Shown piece by piece: positions 24,154 to 35,000 of a stretch of 64,000 bases of DNA. A program made the position numbers and the translations under genes. A model generated the notes under the pieces. The model was not told where the DNA came from. It did no database searches and saw only the letters and a program-made list of their open reading frames with translations. This DNA comes from Stichopus chloronotus (Eukaryota > Echinodermata > Holothuroidea > Aspidochirotida > Stichopodidae): assembly GCA_021234535.1 (NCBI GenBank), contig CM037843.1:32303200-32367199 (forward strand), written 5' to 3'. Positions within the stretch are counted from its first letter, which is position 1, and each line of letters opens with the position of its first letter.

Positions 24154-25804
24154 TTTAAACCTTAGCAATGTTGGAACCAACGAATTACAGATTGCTTTCA
24201 AAATGTTGACAAATTGACTCCGTAATTGGAAAATATGACTACACAGAGCAACCAAAAAAGTTGAACAAACACAGTCGATTCACAACTTCTACTGAAATCA
24301 AATTAAGGGATATGTTCTTATTTATCATGGCTGAAAGTGAAGAAATGACAAAGTTTGCCTCTTTTAGCCTCTTGTCGTTTGTATTACCAGTTCAAGCTGA
24401 AATGTGACCTCAGATTGAAGAACTTCACGTGAGTATATACGACATATGTAACCAAATTGATTGATCCGTATCTATATAGTGTACCTTTCATTTTTAACAT
24501 CAGACAGGTGTTTGACAAGACAAGTGTCGCATTAAACTTTGATTCATGTACCCGGTGTCCGATCCAGCACCGTCCCCCCCCCCCCCCTCAAGAAAAAAAG
24601 AAGACAAATCCAAAATTGATCAATATTGTATATATGTAATATTGAATCGTATAAATCTCATTCTTGCTCTCTCACGTTTTGGGGACAGAAATTCGCATCA
24701 ACCATATTGAGAGGGGTTTTTTTTTACCACCCTTAAAACAAAGGACAAACTTACATTGTCTTGTTTATGGCTGGAAGGTTTTAAGTTACAAACGACAGCG
24801 TAAATAAGCGCTTTTTTCATTTTCTGATATATGAAATAGCCTAATGATTTTTCTTTAATTTTTGATCATATATTTATGTCTGATTTGGATTTAAAAGACT
24901 ACCCTCAACTTAAATCCATGAGACTCGGTCTTTAACTCGTATAGCGTATAGTCTCGACTACAACACTGCTATCCTGTGCTACAGAGCTATTATGCCGCTT
25001 TGTTGCTACAGTTGGAGTGACGGAGTGCAACAGTGACGGAGTGGGCCCATTCTTCATCAGCCAGCGGGAGGGGGTCAAGTAAAACCTGCCGTAACTTACA
25101 TGATAGCTACAATTGTGGGGAGTCTATCTAAAAGCAACTGTAGCTGTCCGTACCAGAGACTCCTTGGATAAAGATGCCCCTAGATTGCTAAAAATTCCCT
25201 GCAGCCTACCTTTCACTTTTGCGAAGTCCTGAAAAAAACACCTATATGGCACATTGCACGTAATATGTAACACAATCTTTTATGGCCCTTGATTTAATAC
25301 AAGTAACTTTATATCATGAAAAAACACATTTGAGGGTTTTTCAAATGAAATTGAAACACAGTCTTTGTGTAAGCCTTGGAGTAGTTTTTATCCTCAGTCT
25401 CCGGCTTGGAAATTACAAACTTCGAGTTTAAGTCTAGAGTTTAATTCTAGAGTAGTAGAGGTCAGATTTGAATTTGGGGATTGATCTTTAGTTTATCTTT
25501 TCATCAGTTCACATGATATGACTGCTATTTTTTTTTTCTTATTCAGGTGAATATTGATATGTGCACTATACCATAGGCTTAAACATGACACTTTTTTGAA
25601 TAATTCATAATTGTGAACACGATGAGATAAGTCAGCCATACCGTACAAACACCTTTATGTCATAAACTGAGAATTTGCATACAAGCCTTTCAAGCAAACA
25701 CCGATTCATAATGCTCTACATTTTGGAGAGGTTTTCGAAAGAGGGATGTATTGTCTCCCTTCGACGAACGCCCATTAGAGACAAGCGAAAGTGTATTTTT
25801 TTTT
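24154..25804. other. 5' flank of the TGF-beta gene
   Basis: The frame of exon 1 stays open upstream of the chosen ATG to 24255, but the longer form would place 34 extra residues before a good signal peptide, so 24153 was preferred. A C run at 24572-24588 and short low-complexity tracts are present. No clear TATA+Inr pair was found for the minus strand. Confidence 0.4.
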
Positions 25805-26373
25805 AAATATTAATTCGTAACTATAATTATTTATAGTTATACTAGTTATTATTCGTTATTAACAATTAAGCTAATAATTCATAATTACGAATTAAATACT
25901 CCGTATTTAAGTGCTATATAGAGAGCAATATACTAAAAATGGAAATAATAGCTAAAATAAAGACCGTGAAGCAGTTCAACAGATGTGGTTGATAGTTGAG
26001 TGCTACTATTGCCATAAGAGATAATTCGTTTTTCTTGTATACCGCCCTCGGATGATTATTTCTTAAAGACAAAAACTCATCACCCCAGACAGTTTCAATT
26101 CTCCCAACCACCTATAGTCCCTCCCTCAGCCTGTCTTAAATTCCTCCACATGTGTAATCAAAACAATGGATCCTTGTGTACGCTGTGTAATACGATCTGC
26201 TCTGCTTCGTTCGAATTTGCTGCCAATCTAAGAGTACTGTAACTTAGAACCAGTTGAGAATTTTGCTTTCCAGGAGGTAAAAATATAGCTTAGGGTGATG
26301 CAATACAGCCTTTAATTACGAATTATTAACTCGTAATTTGGAATTATTAACTGGTAATTACGAATTAATATTT
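25805..26373. mobile_element. 569-bp inverted-repeat element, non-autonomous DNA transposon candidate
   Basis: AAATATTAATTCGTAA at 25805-25820 and its exact reverse complement at 26358-26373 form a 16-bp perfect terminal inverted repeat. Both arms are filled with AT-rich variants of TTAATTCGTAATTA, itself palindromic. Between the arms lies a unique core, 26063-26312. A second copy of the core occurs in inverse orientation at 37434-37687 without these arms. No transposase frame is present. The 65-residue frame at 25914-26111 on the minus strand has no recognisable domain. Confidence 0.6.
26063..26312 (+). repeat. Dispersed ~250-bp repeat core, copy 1
   Basis: Runs from TTAAAGACAAAAACTCATCA to GATGCAATACAGCC. 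It matches the reverse complement of 37434-37687 with scattered substitutions and a short indel (CCACCTA versus CCACCTACCTA). High identity by eye over the whole 250 bp indicates recent mobility or conservation. Non-coding. Confidence 0.88.
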
Positions 26374-27700
26374 TGTAACTACGATTTACTATTTAGTTAG
26401 GTGAGGGTGAAGAGAGGGGGACGGTCCCCCGTCGGGGATGCTAAACCCAGTCTGCTACTGTCTTAGTCGACACGATAAAGAATGCAGTACGCCGCAGAGG
26501 CAGGTTTTCCCCCTCCAGAGGGCATTTTCCTTATTAGAGCCATGCGCTAAACTATGTTCCTGGAGTATATAAACATTTTATGAAAATGGCATGAAACAAG
26601 TACTATTAACTTTCGCGATCATCTCAAGCAGCCTTCTTGACCAAAATGGATGGCCTCGTGATGTTACACTTACAGTCTTGTCAATGTATGCGACACACTG
26701 CAGCCTACCACTCACACAGGATAACCTGGACTCTGTGCCATTGACATGTTATTTTACAAAATCTGACACGAAAGAAACCTTATCAATCAGGCCTCTAAAA
26801 CCACTTACAGACATTCTTATCACCTTATATTGCAGGAGTTTTTCCCCCTGGACCCCACCCGGGCTCTGCCACTGGACCCAGGAGCCCCTGGACTCCGCAC
26901 GCCTATTCGCGCTTCGCTTTCGTAGTGAACCTTGGGTGCACTAGTACGTGACACTCCTACACATGTTAGTCTGGGGAGTCACGGGTTGTGTCCCCAACCT
27001 CTGAAATCCAGCAAACCCCACTGCAAAACATTGAGTTAACATATCTATGAACGATACTAAAAAGCAGACTGTTTTTTTTTTTACTTTTTCTAAACCGCGA
27101 AACTGAACACAAAGTTTTGTGTTAAACTTGACTATGAAGTTCGGAAGTGTGTAGAACTTTTATATACTGATTGTGCTAAGCTCAGTCAGTCAGTCAGTGA
27201 CAAGTATTTGTTGCCTAGCAACGAACGCTTTGAACTATATCAGACTTTTCTATTAGGATATGGGTAGTAAGTATCATACCTGTTCATATGAATAAGATTG
27301 CATCATATGATCTGCTTGAAATCATTTACTTAGAGCTACAAATAATTTTTAGTTGCTTGAAGTTTCAAAATAAAACTAAGAAAAATCGAGCTGAGGATGA
27401 AAGGAAGTAACACAAGGATTACTTTGAATTTGTATCATACAATGATCACCTATTTAAATGGTAAGACCCCTTACGCGTACTGCATGATTGGTGGTGCATG
27501 TACCTTTTTGCAATGGGTCATGGTCAACTCAAAAGTGGTAAAACCCTAGGCCATATATCATCGCCAGCTAAGTTACGCCGTAATCGGTAAAGTGAAGTGA
27601 ATTTGCTCCAGCTTCCAAGGACGATGTTTTAACGTAATTGAGGTAATCGAGTTAAAGTTATAGCAAGAGTCAAATCCCAAAATCTCTTCACCCCACTTTA
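26374..27700. other. Intergenic DNA, repeat-like remnants only
   Basis: The 26591-26944 frame begins with a hydrophobic run but turns into low-complexity, TE-like sequence (TTCCCCCTGGACCCC at 26841 on), also seen in similar form at 42600-42660. I do not regard it as a gene. A (TCAG)n micro-repeat lies at 27181-27199. Confidence 0.45.
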
Positions 27701-27705
27701 AGTTG

Positions 27706-28500
27706 GCCTAGGCTAGCCCTAAACTTAGGTAACTTATGCTAGCCTATTTTTTTTTCTGTTAGTGTTACTTTGTAAGGTCTACCAAGTACCAGGCATAAAT
27801 GAGGCCTAACGTTAGACTTACTTAAACAAAGTTAGCTAGGCCTAGCCTAAGTCTATAGGCTAGCAATAAATGCCCAAGTCACAATGCCTAGACTGGAAAG
27901 TTTGCCTTGCGCGCGCAAGTTCTGGCCCGCTCAACATCCTCCTTGAATTCAGCATCTGCCCGCGCAAGAGCCTACAAGCCGCTTGATCTGGCCGCGCACA
28001 TGGGAGAAAGTCACGGCCGCGCATCGGGCCAGCTGCTGTTGAAAGTACTGTCTTGAAATCCTTTGAATTCATTCGTAGCCTATCCAGTTTGAGTGGTTGA
28101 GCAACTTGAGCCCGCCAAAACTGTGAACTGTAAAGGTGCTGCCCCTTCAGCAGCTTCGAATCATCGTTCAGTTCAACTGCACATATTTCTGTGAAACTGA
28201 GCTTCGGCCGCCTAAGAGCTAAAAATCTGTAGTCACTTGCCCGCACGGAATGAAAACTTTCCAGTCTGGCACAATGTCCCCAAACCAAAACCTTCCTGTA
28301 CCAAAGCGTTCCAGCTATTGCCAAAATGACCTCGTGCCAAAATGTCACCAATTGTCCCTGTGACTTAACTAATAACAGTTAATAATAGAATTAGGCCATG
28401 CCTAGTGGCTAGATTTATGTACACATGGAAGTAAGTATAGATCTTCACTTAACACATAGGCCTAACTTGGGCCTACAAATTTTTGGCCTTGTCCTAGCCT
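27706..28500. repeat. Cluster of TAGGCCTA / TAACGTTAG palindromic motifs
   Basis: Variants of AGGCCTA, TAGCCTA and CTAACGTTAG recur many times on both strands at 27706-27860 and 28390-28510, on either side of the GC-rich foldback at 27883-28283. A second cluster lies at 46325-47530. Both clusters lie upstream of a + strand gene. Their function is unknown; they may simply be simple repeats typical of this genome. Confidence 0.5.
27883..28283. repeat. GC-rich imperfect foldback (~400 bp)
   Basis: GTCACAATGCCTAGACTGGA followed by AAGTTT at the left, and AAACTTTCCAGTCTGGCACA followed by ATG at the right, form an inverted pair; adjacent TTGCGCGCGCAAG and CTTGCCCGCACGGAA are also related. The interior is far more GC- and CpG-rich than its surroundings. 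A 163-codon open frame (27860-28351, minus strand) spans it but shows no domain, signal peptide or splice context, so I do not call a gene. Confidence 0.5.
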
Positions 28501-28862
28501 AGTATAATGGGGCGACTGTCGAACGTGCTACTTAGATAATTTATCTTTCCAATTTTGTGACAGTTTTACCTACAAAAGTGGAAACATTTTCTTACAAATT
28601 AGTATTGTCTCAAATGAATATGTTTACATTGTGACAAACAATTGTGTCAGCGAAGATGAAATTATTCTTTATGACAACCCTTCTTTATGACAACCCAACA
28701 AAATTAACTTTCCCCAATGTGCCCATTGAGTGTGCCTGCTGGTGACTTTGTGTGGTAATGACAAAAATGGTGGCGTGCTTCACTATTTCAGTCTGCCTAA
28801 CGTAAGCTTTCAAAAGCTGTGATTTATGAATGTTAGGCTACAGCAGGCCCACTCATCGTGCC

Positions 28863-28971
28863 TGCGCAGTCGACGGCTATATACTGGGTGTAATTGAGTT
28901 GATCAGTACTTTCAGTCAATCAATGCCTTCTAAACTTCAGTGAGGCAGTGTGGACGCAAAGGAATTCCAAA
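28863..28971 (+). promoter_or_regulatory. Candidate core promoter and non-coding first exon of the stathmin-domain gene
   Basis: TGCGCA (NRF1-type half site) is followed by TATATAC at 28878-28884 and an initiator-like TCAGTACT whose A is at 28905, about 27 bp downstream. A good donor (AAA|GTAAGC) occurs at 28972. A matching acceptor with a strong pyrimidine tract (TTCACCCTCTAG) ends at 31874, 145 bp before the start codon. A first exon of about 67 bp is therefore possible. This is inference from sequence signals alone; the only coding gene downstream on this strand is the stathmin-domain gene. Confidence 0.4.
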
Positions 28972-31874
28972 GTAAGCACAGCCTGCATCATATGTACTTC
29001 AAACAACATCAAAAACAAGTATTTGCCATGTTATTTTTCATTTCCATGGAAACTTTTTGCTCACAGTCAAATTTTTAAGTTGCAGCAATATTGCTGACTA
29101 TCATGTGTCAAATTGTACCAAAATATTGACCAAAATGTCTTCAGTAAAACTCTCATTCAAAGTTTGGATAGAAGAAACAATATTTTCATCATTTTTTGAC
29201 ATATTTATGTATTTACTTGATAATAAACAGAATTTTGATAGGTTTTATTCTGCCGCGATCGACTCAAGGTTTCATCATAAGCCTAGTGTTATGTAGGGAC
29301 ATATTACACTCAAAACCCATTTCCAAGTAATTACTCATTTTTAACTGAACGAAAAGGTGATAAAATGATAAGGGCAGATTTATGAATGTTTCTGTCAAGT
29401 TACATACATTGTAATAACGTTTTCATATTTTTATTATTAAAAAGTTAGGTGATCGACTCATAGTACCCCCATGCAACTGTTCAAATCATTTCATACTGGT
29501 AGCATGGTTGCATTTAGAATGAAGCACCTAAGGATTTGATTGTTGATTATGAAGTTGGTAAAATTCCAAAACACTCATTTACATGGGGTTTAGTACAAGC
29601 AGCACCTCACAGATGTACAAATGTGGTGACATGAAAAAAATTATCTGTGCTGTCCCTTTTCATTTTAAAATCAAGCACAATGTAAATTCAAGATTTATAC
29701 TGTTAAAAGTATTTTCATGCAACTAAATTGATAGTTTGATGCATCGAATGTTTTGTACTTACGATTGATGTTTACCTAGCCTGATCACTGTAGCCTGTAG
29801 GGTGAATGTATGGTAGGGACTGCTGTCCACTCCACGTGGAATTTAGCAGTGTGACAATAACATAAATTTTGTGATTATACTCAGAGAAGATGCTACTGTT
29901 ACATGTCCTGCAATATATTGAACATTCAGTTGTCCATCTACCCTTTGTAGCAAGCTGATTTGGCAAAAATGAAGATTGGTTATATATGTGTTTCATTGTT
30001 ATTGTATTTAATGATGTTAAGTTTTGCCTGTACTCTGTTGGCTATGATCAATTTGCTAAATAAACAAAGCAACTCCTTACTGATATATGTACACATACTG
30101 TGTATTATCATTGTGATGTGATATGACAATATTAGATGATGTTGCTTAATGTTTCAAATTGTCATAAATTAGTAGCATTACATTTCAAACATTTTTATGT
30201 TAACATGTGTAACCCTGGTTACATGAGAAGAATAATTTGTTATAGGAAGCCTTATTGCGTTTACAAACTTGAACAGATTGAAACGTATCACAGGTTGTTA
30301 GTTTACTGAATGTACTTTGTTTCAACCTTATTTTAAAAGGGTGACTTGGTTAACGGAGACTTGTGTTCCCCAAGACCCTCAAAACACAAATCAATAAAAC
30401 AGATACAAGGAGATACAGGTGATAATATAAAGATTATGAAATCAAGTCATAGGCAAGATCAGATAAAAAGTGGTGAAAACACACTTACAGAAAAGCATAA
30501 TTAAAGAAGTAAATGTTGAAAACAAGAGAATCATGGAAAATGAAACTTTTACAATTGACTAAAAAAGTGTTGAATTGATAGTATAAAATCATATTAAACA
30601 GTTAAAGGATGAGACAAACATTGTTCCAGTAAGTGACACTGGGACAATGTGAGATCGAATAATTTCTCCATCATGAAAGAGTACTTGCATATAGGACTGC
30701 AGTGATTCACTTCACCCACAGAAATTGAAGTAAATGAGAAGAATGGCATAACTTGCTGTGAGTCACTCCCAGAGTAGCTGTTGGTACAGCAGAGAGACCT
30801 GTAATGCAAACACTTTCTCAACTGCTATAAATCTGCTTAAAATGATGTTGCATACCAAAATTGTACGGCAACAAGCAGACACTTAGTTTAAATTGTAGTT
30901 CCAATGAACTGAGACTTTACATACATTATGTGTGCAAGACTATTAGGTAATCAGAGAGATTGGTTCTGACTTTGACCACCCAAATGTGTGCATCATGTGA
31001 CTAAGTTTTGCTACTACATCTGTTGTTTCATCCTTGAGTTATATTTGCTTAATTGGCCTCCTAGTAAGTCAAAGACACCAGAACTGTACTTCCCCAGCCC
31101 TTGTGTGTACACCATACAGCCTCACTGTGTAGGTCTTATCATATCCATTTCACGCATGCTCTTTAGCCAGTCAGTTGTGGTCAAGTTACAAGCACTTCAG
31201 AGAAAAGCATTGCACTGTAGGGTGGAAAATGAATTGTGTGACTGGCTTTGATTTCTACCAAAAAAAAACTCCAAAGGAGTCGTACTCTTCAATGAGAGAC
31301 AATTTACTTTTCAATTTTGATTCAATTTCAAAATTGAATGTGCCTTACAGTAGAAATAGAAACACACTTTTGTTTTGAAATTGGTTAAGCATTTGACAAT
31401 TCACTACATCAGCATTCTACCTTACTTATGTTTCTATGACTACCAAAATGTGCAATAATGAAGTTACAATGGCCACTTACTGGCAACCTGACCTAAGTTC
31501 CATCAAACTAGAAAAACTACGGAACATATGGTATGGATAGTGATAGAGCATTTCGGATTTATAACTTATGAAGGGATAGATTTTTTTCTATTTTGTAAAT
31601 TTAAGAGATCAAAGAGGTACAAGTAACCTTCTGTTTTTAAACTGGTAGAAAGTGAATAAGCTATACTCTTTAAGTCTCCTCGTTCAGTTTACTTCATAAC
31701 TTGAAATGGACATTTTGGTAAGAATTATATTGATAATTGCTTATGTGATTAGAAGTCTAACAACAGTGTGAATTGTTTACTATGTATATTCAATAGACAA
31801 TAATATTCCTTGTTAACTTTGAGCTTTATACAGTATCGTTTGTTCCAACTGTTTACCTTTGCTTCACCCTCTAG
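28972..31874. other. Putative 5' intron / upstream region of the stathmin-domain gene
   Basis: AT-rich DNA without coding exons that I can support. The short frames at 29057, 30594 and 30988 have no domain. If the proposed promoter is wrong, this is plain intergenic DNA. Confidence 0.4.
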
Positions 31875-32018
31875 GATTAACAGGAATTGGATCTGCCAAA
31901 CAATGCAGTTATTAATTCTGTCACTCATGGACACAAGTCGCAGAAAGTTTGCCCAAAGAATATCCTTAACTTATTCAGCAACAGTATGATCTAATTTTGT
32001 TAGAGCATCTTGGAAACA
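31875..32018 (+). other. Candidate 5'UTR of the stathmin-domain gene with one upstream ORF
   Basis: The segment lies between the candidate acceptor at 31874 and the ATG at 32019. It contains an upstream ORF of 28 codons starting with ATGCAGTTATTAATTCTG and ending TGA before the main start. Such a uORF could lower translation of the main frame. Boundaries are inferred. Confidence 0.35.
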
Positions 32019-35000
32019 ATGGGGTGTGGATCATCTACAGACAGTGTGAATTCTGAATCCAAAGCAAGCCTGGGCACAGCTGCCTCATCTAGAGCTAGTA
32101 GCAGTACGAGAACACCAACTCTGAGGAATAAGGCTCGCATTGCTCCAGAAGTACTTGTCAAAAACGGAACCCCAACTCTTCCAAAGAGGTCAACGGACGA
32201 TCAGAGTACAGATAGCGGTATTGAGCGTGCTAAGAATACTGATGGAAACAGGGGAGACTTACAGAAAAATGCAAATGTGAACACTCATTCAGACGACGCA
32301 AATAACAGTTCCACAAATCAATTACATAAGAGAGCCGTGGCATTTGATGTCACTCTTGAAGACGGACAGGCAGAGAGTATTGTTAAGAAGCATCCACCCA
32401 GAAGACTTCAGGTTAGTTATCAATTTCCAAAAAGGAGCTCATTGAGTTGATATCAGTAAAGATTGTGGTGATTTTGAAGGGTACAGACACGTAGCAATAG
32501 TATAATTAATTTTCACATCCAATAGTTATGAAAACTGTCAAAATTTTTGAATTTTTGACCATTGTACTGGTTGTGTGCATGTGAATATAGATCTCCTATT
32601 TTAAAAGTGTCTGGTGATGAATTTTCAAAAACAAATTAATTTGTTAGTTACTCACTCATTAATGTTCCATTGTATGTGACACATTGGGATCCTCTTAGTA
32701 TGACCATTTGTCGTTAGTATGTGGTGGAACTTTGACAGGTTTTGAAAAAATGTAGTGCATGTCACTTTATTCCAACATTAATTTGCACAAGGTGTGCATG
32801 ATTAAATCATGGCTTGCTTGCTATTGAACACAGGATGGATTTAATATGTGGTCATTTGGTGTGCAATATTGAGGAACAGTACTGTATCGTTTCTGAGTGG
32901 AGATCAATGGCCATTTGGGGACTGCAGAGGTCATATATATGATTAAATTTTTATTGTTTGTGATATTTCAAGAATGGAATGTTTGATAATTAAAGCTCAG
33001 TTGATGTACCACATTTAGTACAAGAACCTGCTGGTATATCACAAGGAAGGTCACCTCTGGTCAACAGGGGTCAGATTTGTATGGGACCTTGTAAACATCA
33101 TAATATCTGAAGGAGGAAAACTGAGCAAATGTCACTATGTGCAAGACATAGTGCATACCTTTAGAAAACACTATTCTTTGTTGAGGGTCATTTCTTTGCG
33201 CAGGGTCACATTGTGAGAACTTATGAACTTGAAATCCTAAGTTTGGAACCCTGGAGGTTTTTTATATGCTTGGTGTGATGAAATTTATATTCAAACAATG
33301 AAGAAAAAGCTATCAGCAGTTGTTTTACTTTTACAACGAAATACTGTGTACTGTATGTCACTTAACCATTTTGTGACACTGATTTTCAGGTCCAGGACAT
33401 GTTGCATACTTGTAGTGTGTAATATAGTGCAGTAATGAAGGGTTCATGGCCTGTGATATGACAGGCATCTTGGGATGAAGTTCGCTCAATTCTAACTTGT
33501 TTAGAAATAAAGCTATCATTACATGTTTGAGGTAGTCATTTATTATGCATCCAAGTGCATCATAACATATAAATAAACTTGCTCAAGTTTTCTCAAGCCG
33601 CAATATACTTAATGTGTACATTCTGGTTAAAGGGATTAAGCAGTTGTCCTTACTTTATTTTTATTTTGGAAAATTATTAAAATCTCCACTTAGGGGTGAC
33701 CATATTTTCCATCGAACACATCCTGGCCTGAGGTCATCTCATCATATGCAGAGCACTATCGATCCACCTTTGTTACATATATCCATCTGTCTGTCAACAT
33801 TAGTTGTTACAAATACTCTTCGCCTTATGTGGATAATGATGTAACTGGTTAAAGAGCTGGATTATATACAAAGTAAGGGGGCATAAGAGTATGTTAAGTA
33901 ATATGGAGTTAATGATCATGAGAGCCATTCTATGATGAGAACATCATATAAGGGTTTCCTCCCACTGATTAAATCAGATGAATGTGAGCTTAGATTAAAT
34001 TAGCATTGACTGATTGTGAATGCAATTTGGGATATGTTGGAATGTTACTTAAGCCAGGTGTCATTCTGTGAAACATAAGGTAGACTTAATAATAAGCTTG
34101 TATGGGGTAACTGCACCATAATGCTTTTGTGTTAGGGAAAATTAAGGAGTCACTTGGAGAAGTATACATATATACTGTAGATATGTCAAAAGTTGTATAG
34201 TAAACTTTGCACTCATGTGAGTCTACTTGGCATTTCACAGGTATTTGTTGCAGAAAAGTCAGAGTCAGTGAAGTTTGATCCCCAGTTCAAGAGGATGACT
34301 AGTTTATGTAATTTGGTGTGGATCAAATCAGTTGGGACTTTCACCAAAGAATTTTTGTAGAAATATCTCTGCACCATTATGGCAAACAAATTGTAAACAG
34401 TGCATTGAAATTGTGTTTACACTTAACATGGTACATCAACTCTGCTGCAGATTTGTAACTATCACCATGCTATGTCACCCAGTAAATATATGCCGTCAGT
34501 ATATCATGTGTATGCATATTCTGCTGTAGATACATTTTATCATAAGGAGTAAATAGGAAATCACGACATGTGCCCATTTATTTCTTTATGTAGAAACTTG
34601 AGCTTTCTCCTCGCCCCATTTTGACATTGGAAGAACTGGAGAAGAAACAGAAAAAATCAGCAGCAAGGAGAAAGAAGGTAACTGTAACTTATTGTAAAGT
34701 CTGACAAAAAGTCCAAAGCAAACAAATGGAATTGGGTCTGGAAAAAAAAAGCAACATGCATGTGCCCTTCAGAGCATGCAGATCCACAAGAAGATGAAAA
34801 TGTTAGCTGTCTGAAGTAGTAAGTGAAGGGATTCCCAAACCACAATGGCTTTGGCTTCATGATGTAATGCTTGTATAATGAAAGAAAAAGAAAAGAAAAA
34901 AATAAAATAAAAAAGAAAATCAGAAAAAGAAATCATGTTGGATCGCTTAAAACAAATTTACAGTGTGGCACTGCAGTTGCGCACCCATGCCAGGTTTTTG

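Noticed and set aside
26591..26944. 117-residue + strand frame with a signal-peptide-like start
   Set aside because: The second half is the CCCCTGGACCCC-type low-complexity repeat also seen at 42.6 kb; no domain and no splice context.
27860..28351. 163-residue minus-strand frame
   Set aside because: Explained by high GC content in the foldback island, where stop codons are rare; no domain or signal peptide.
32010..32018. Alternative start three codons upstream of the stathmin gene ATG
   Set aside because: That codon is TTG; the ATG at 32019 has a strong context and yields the MGC lipid-anchor motif.
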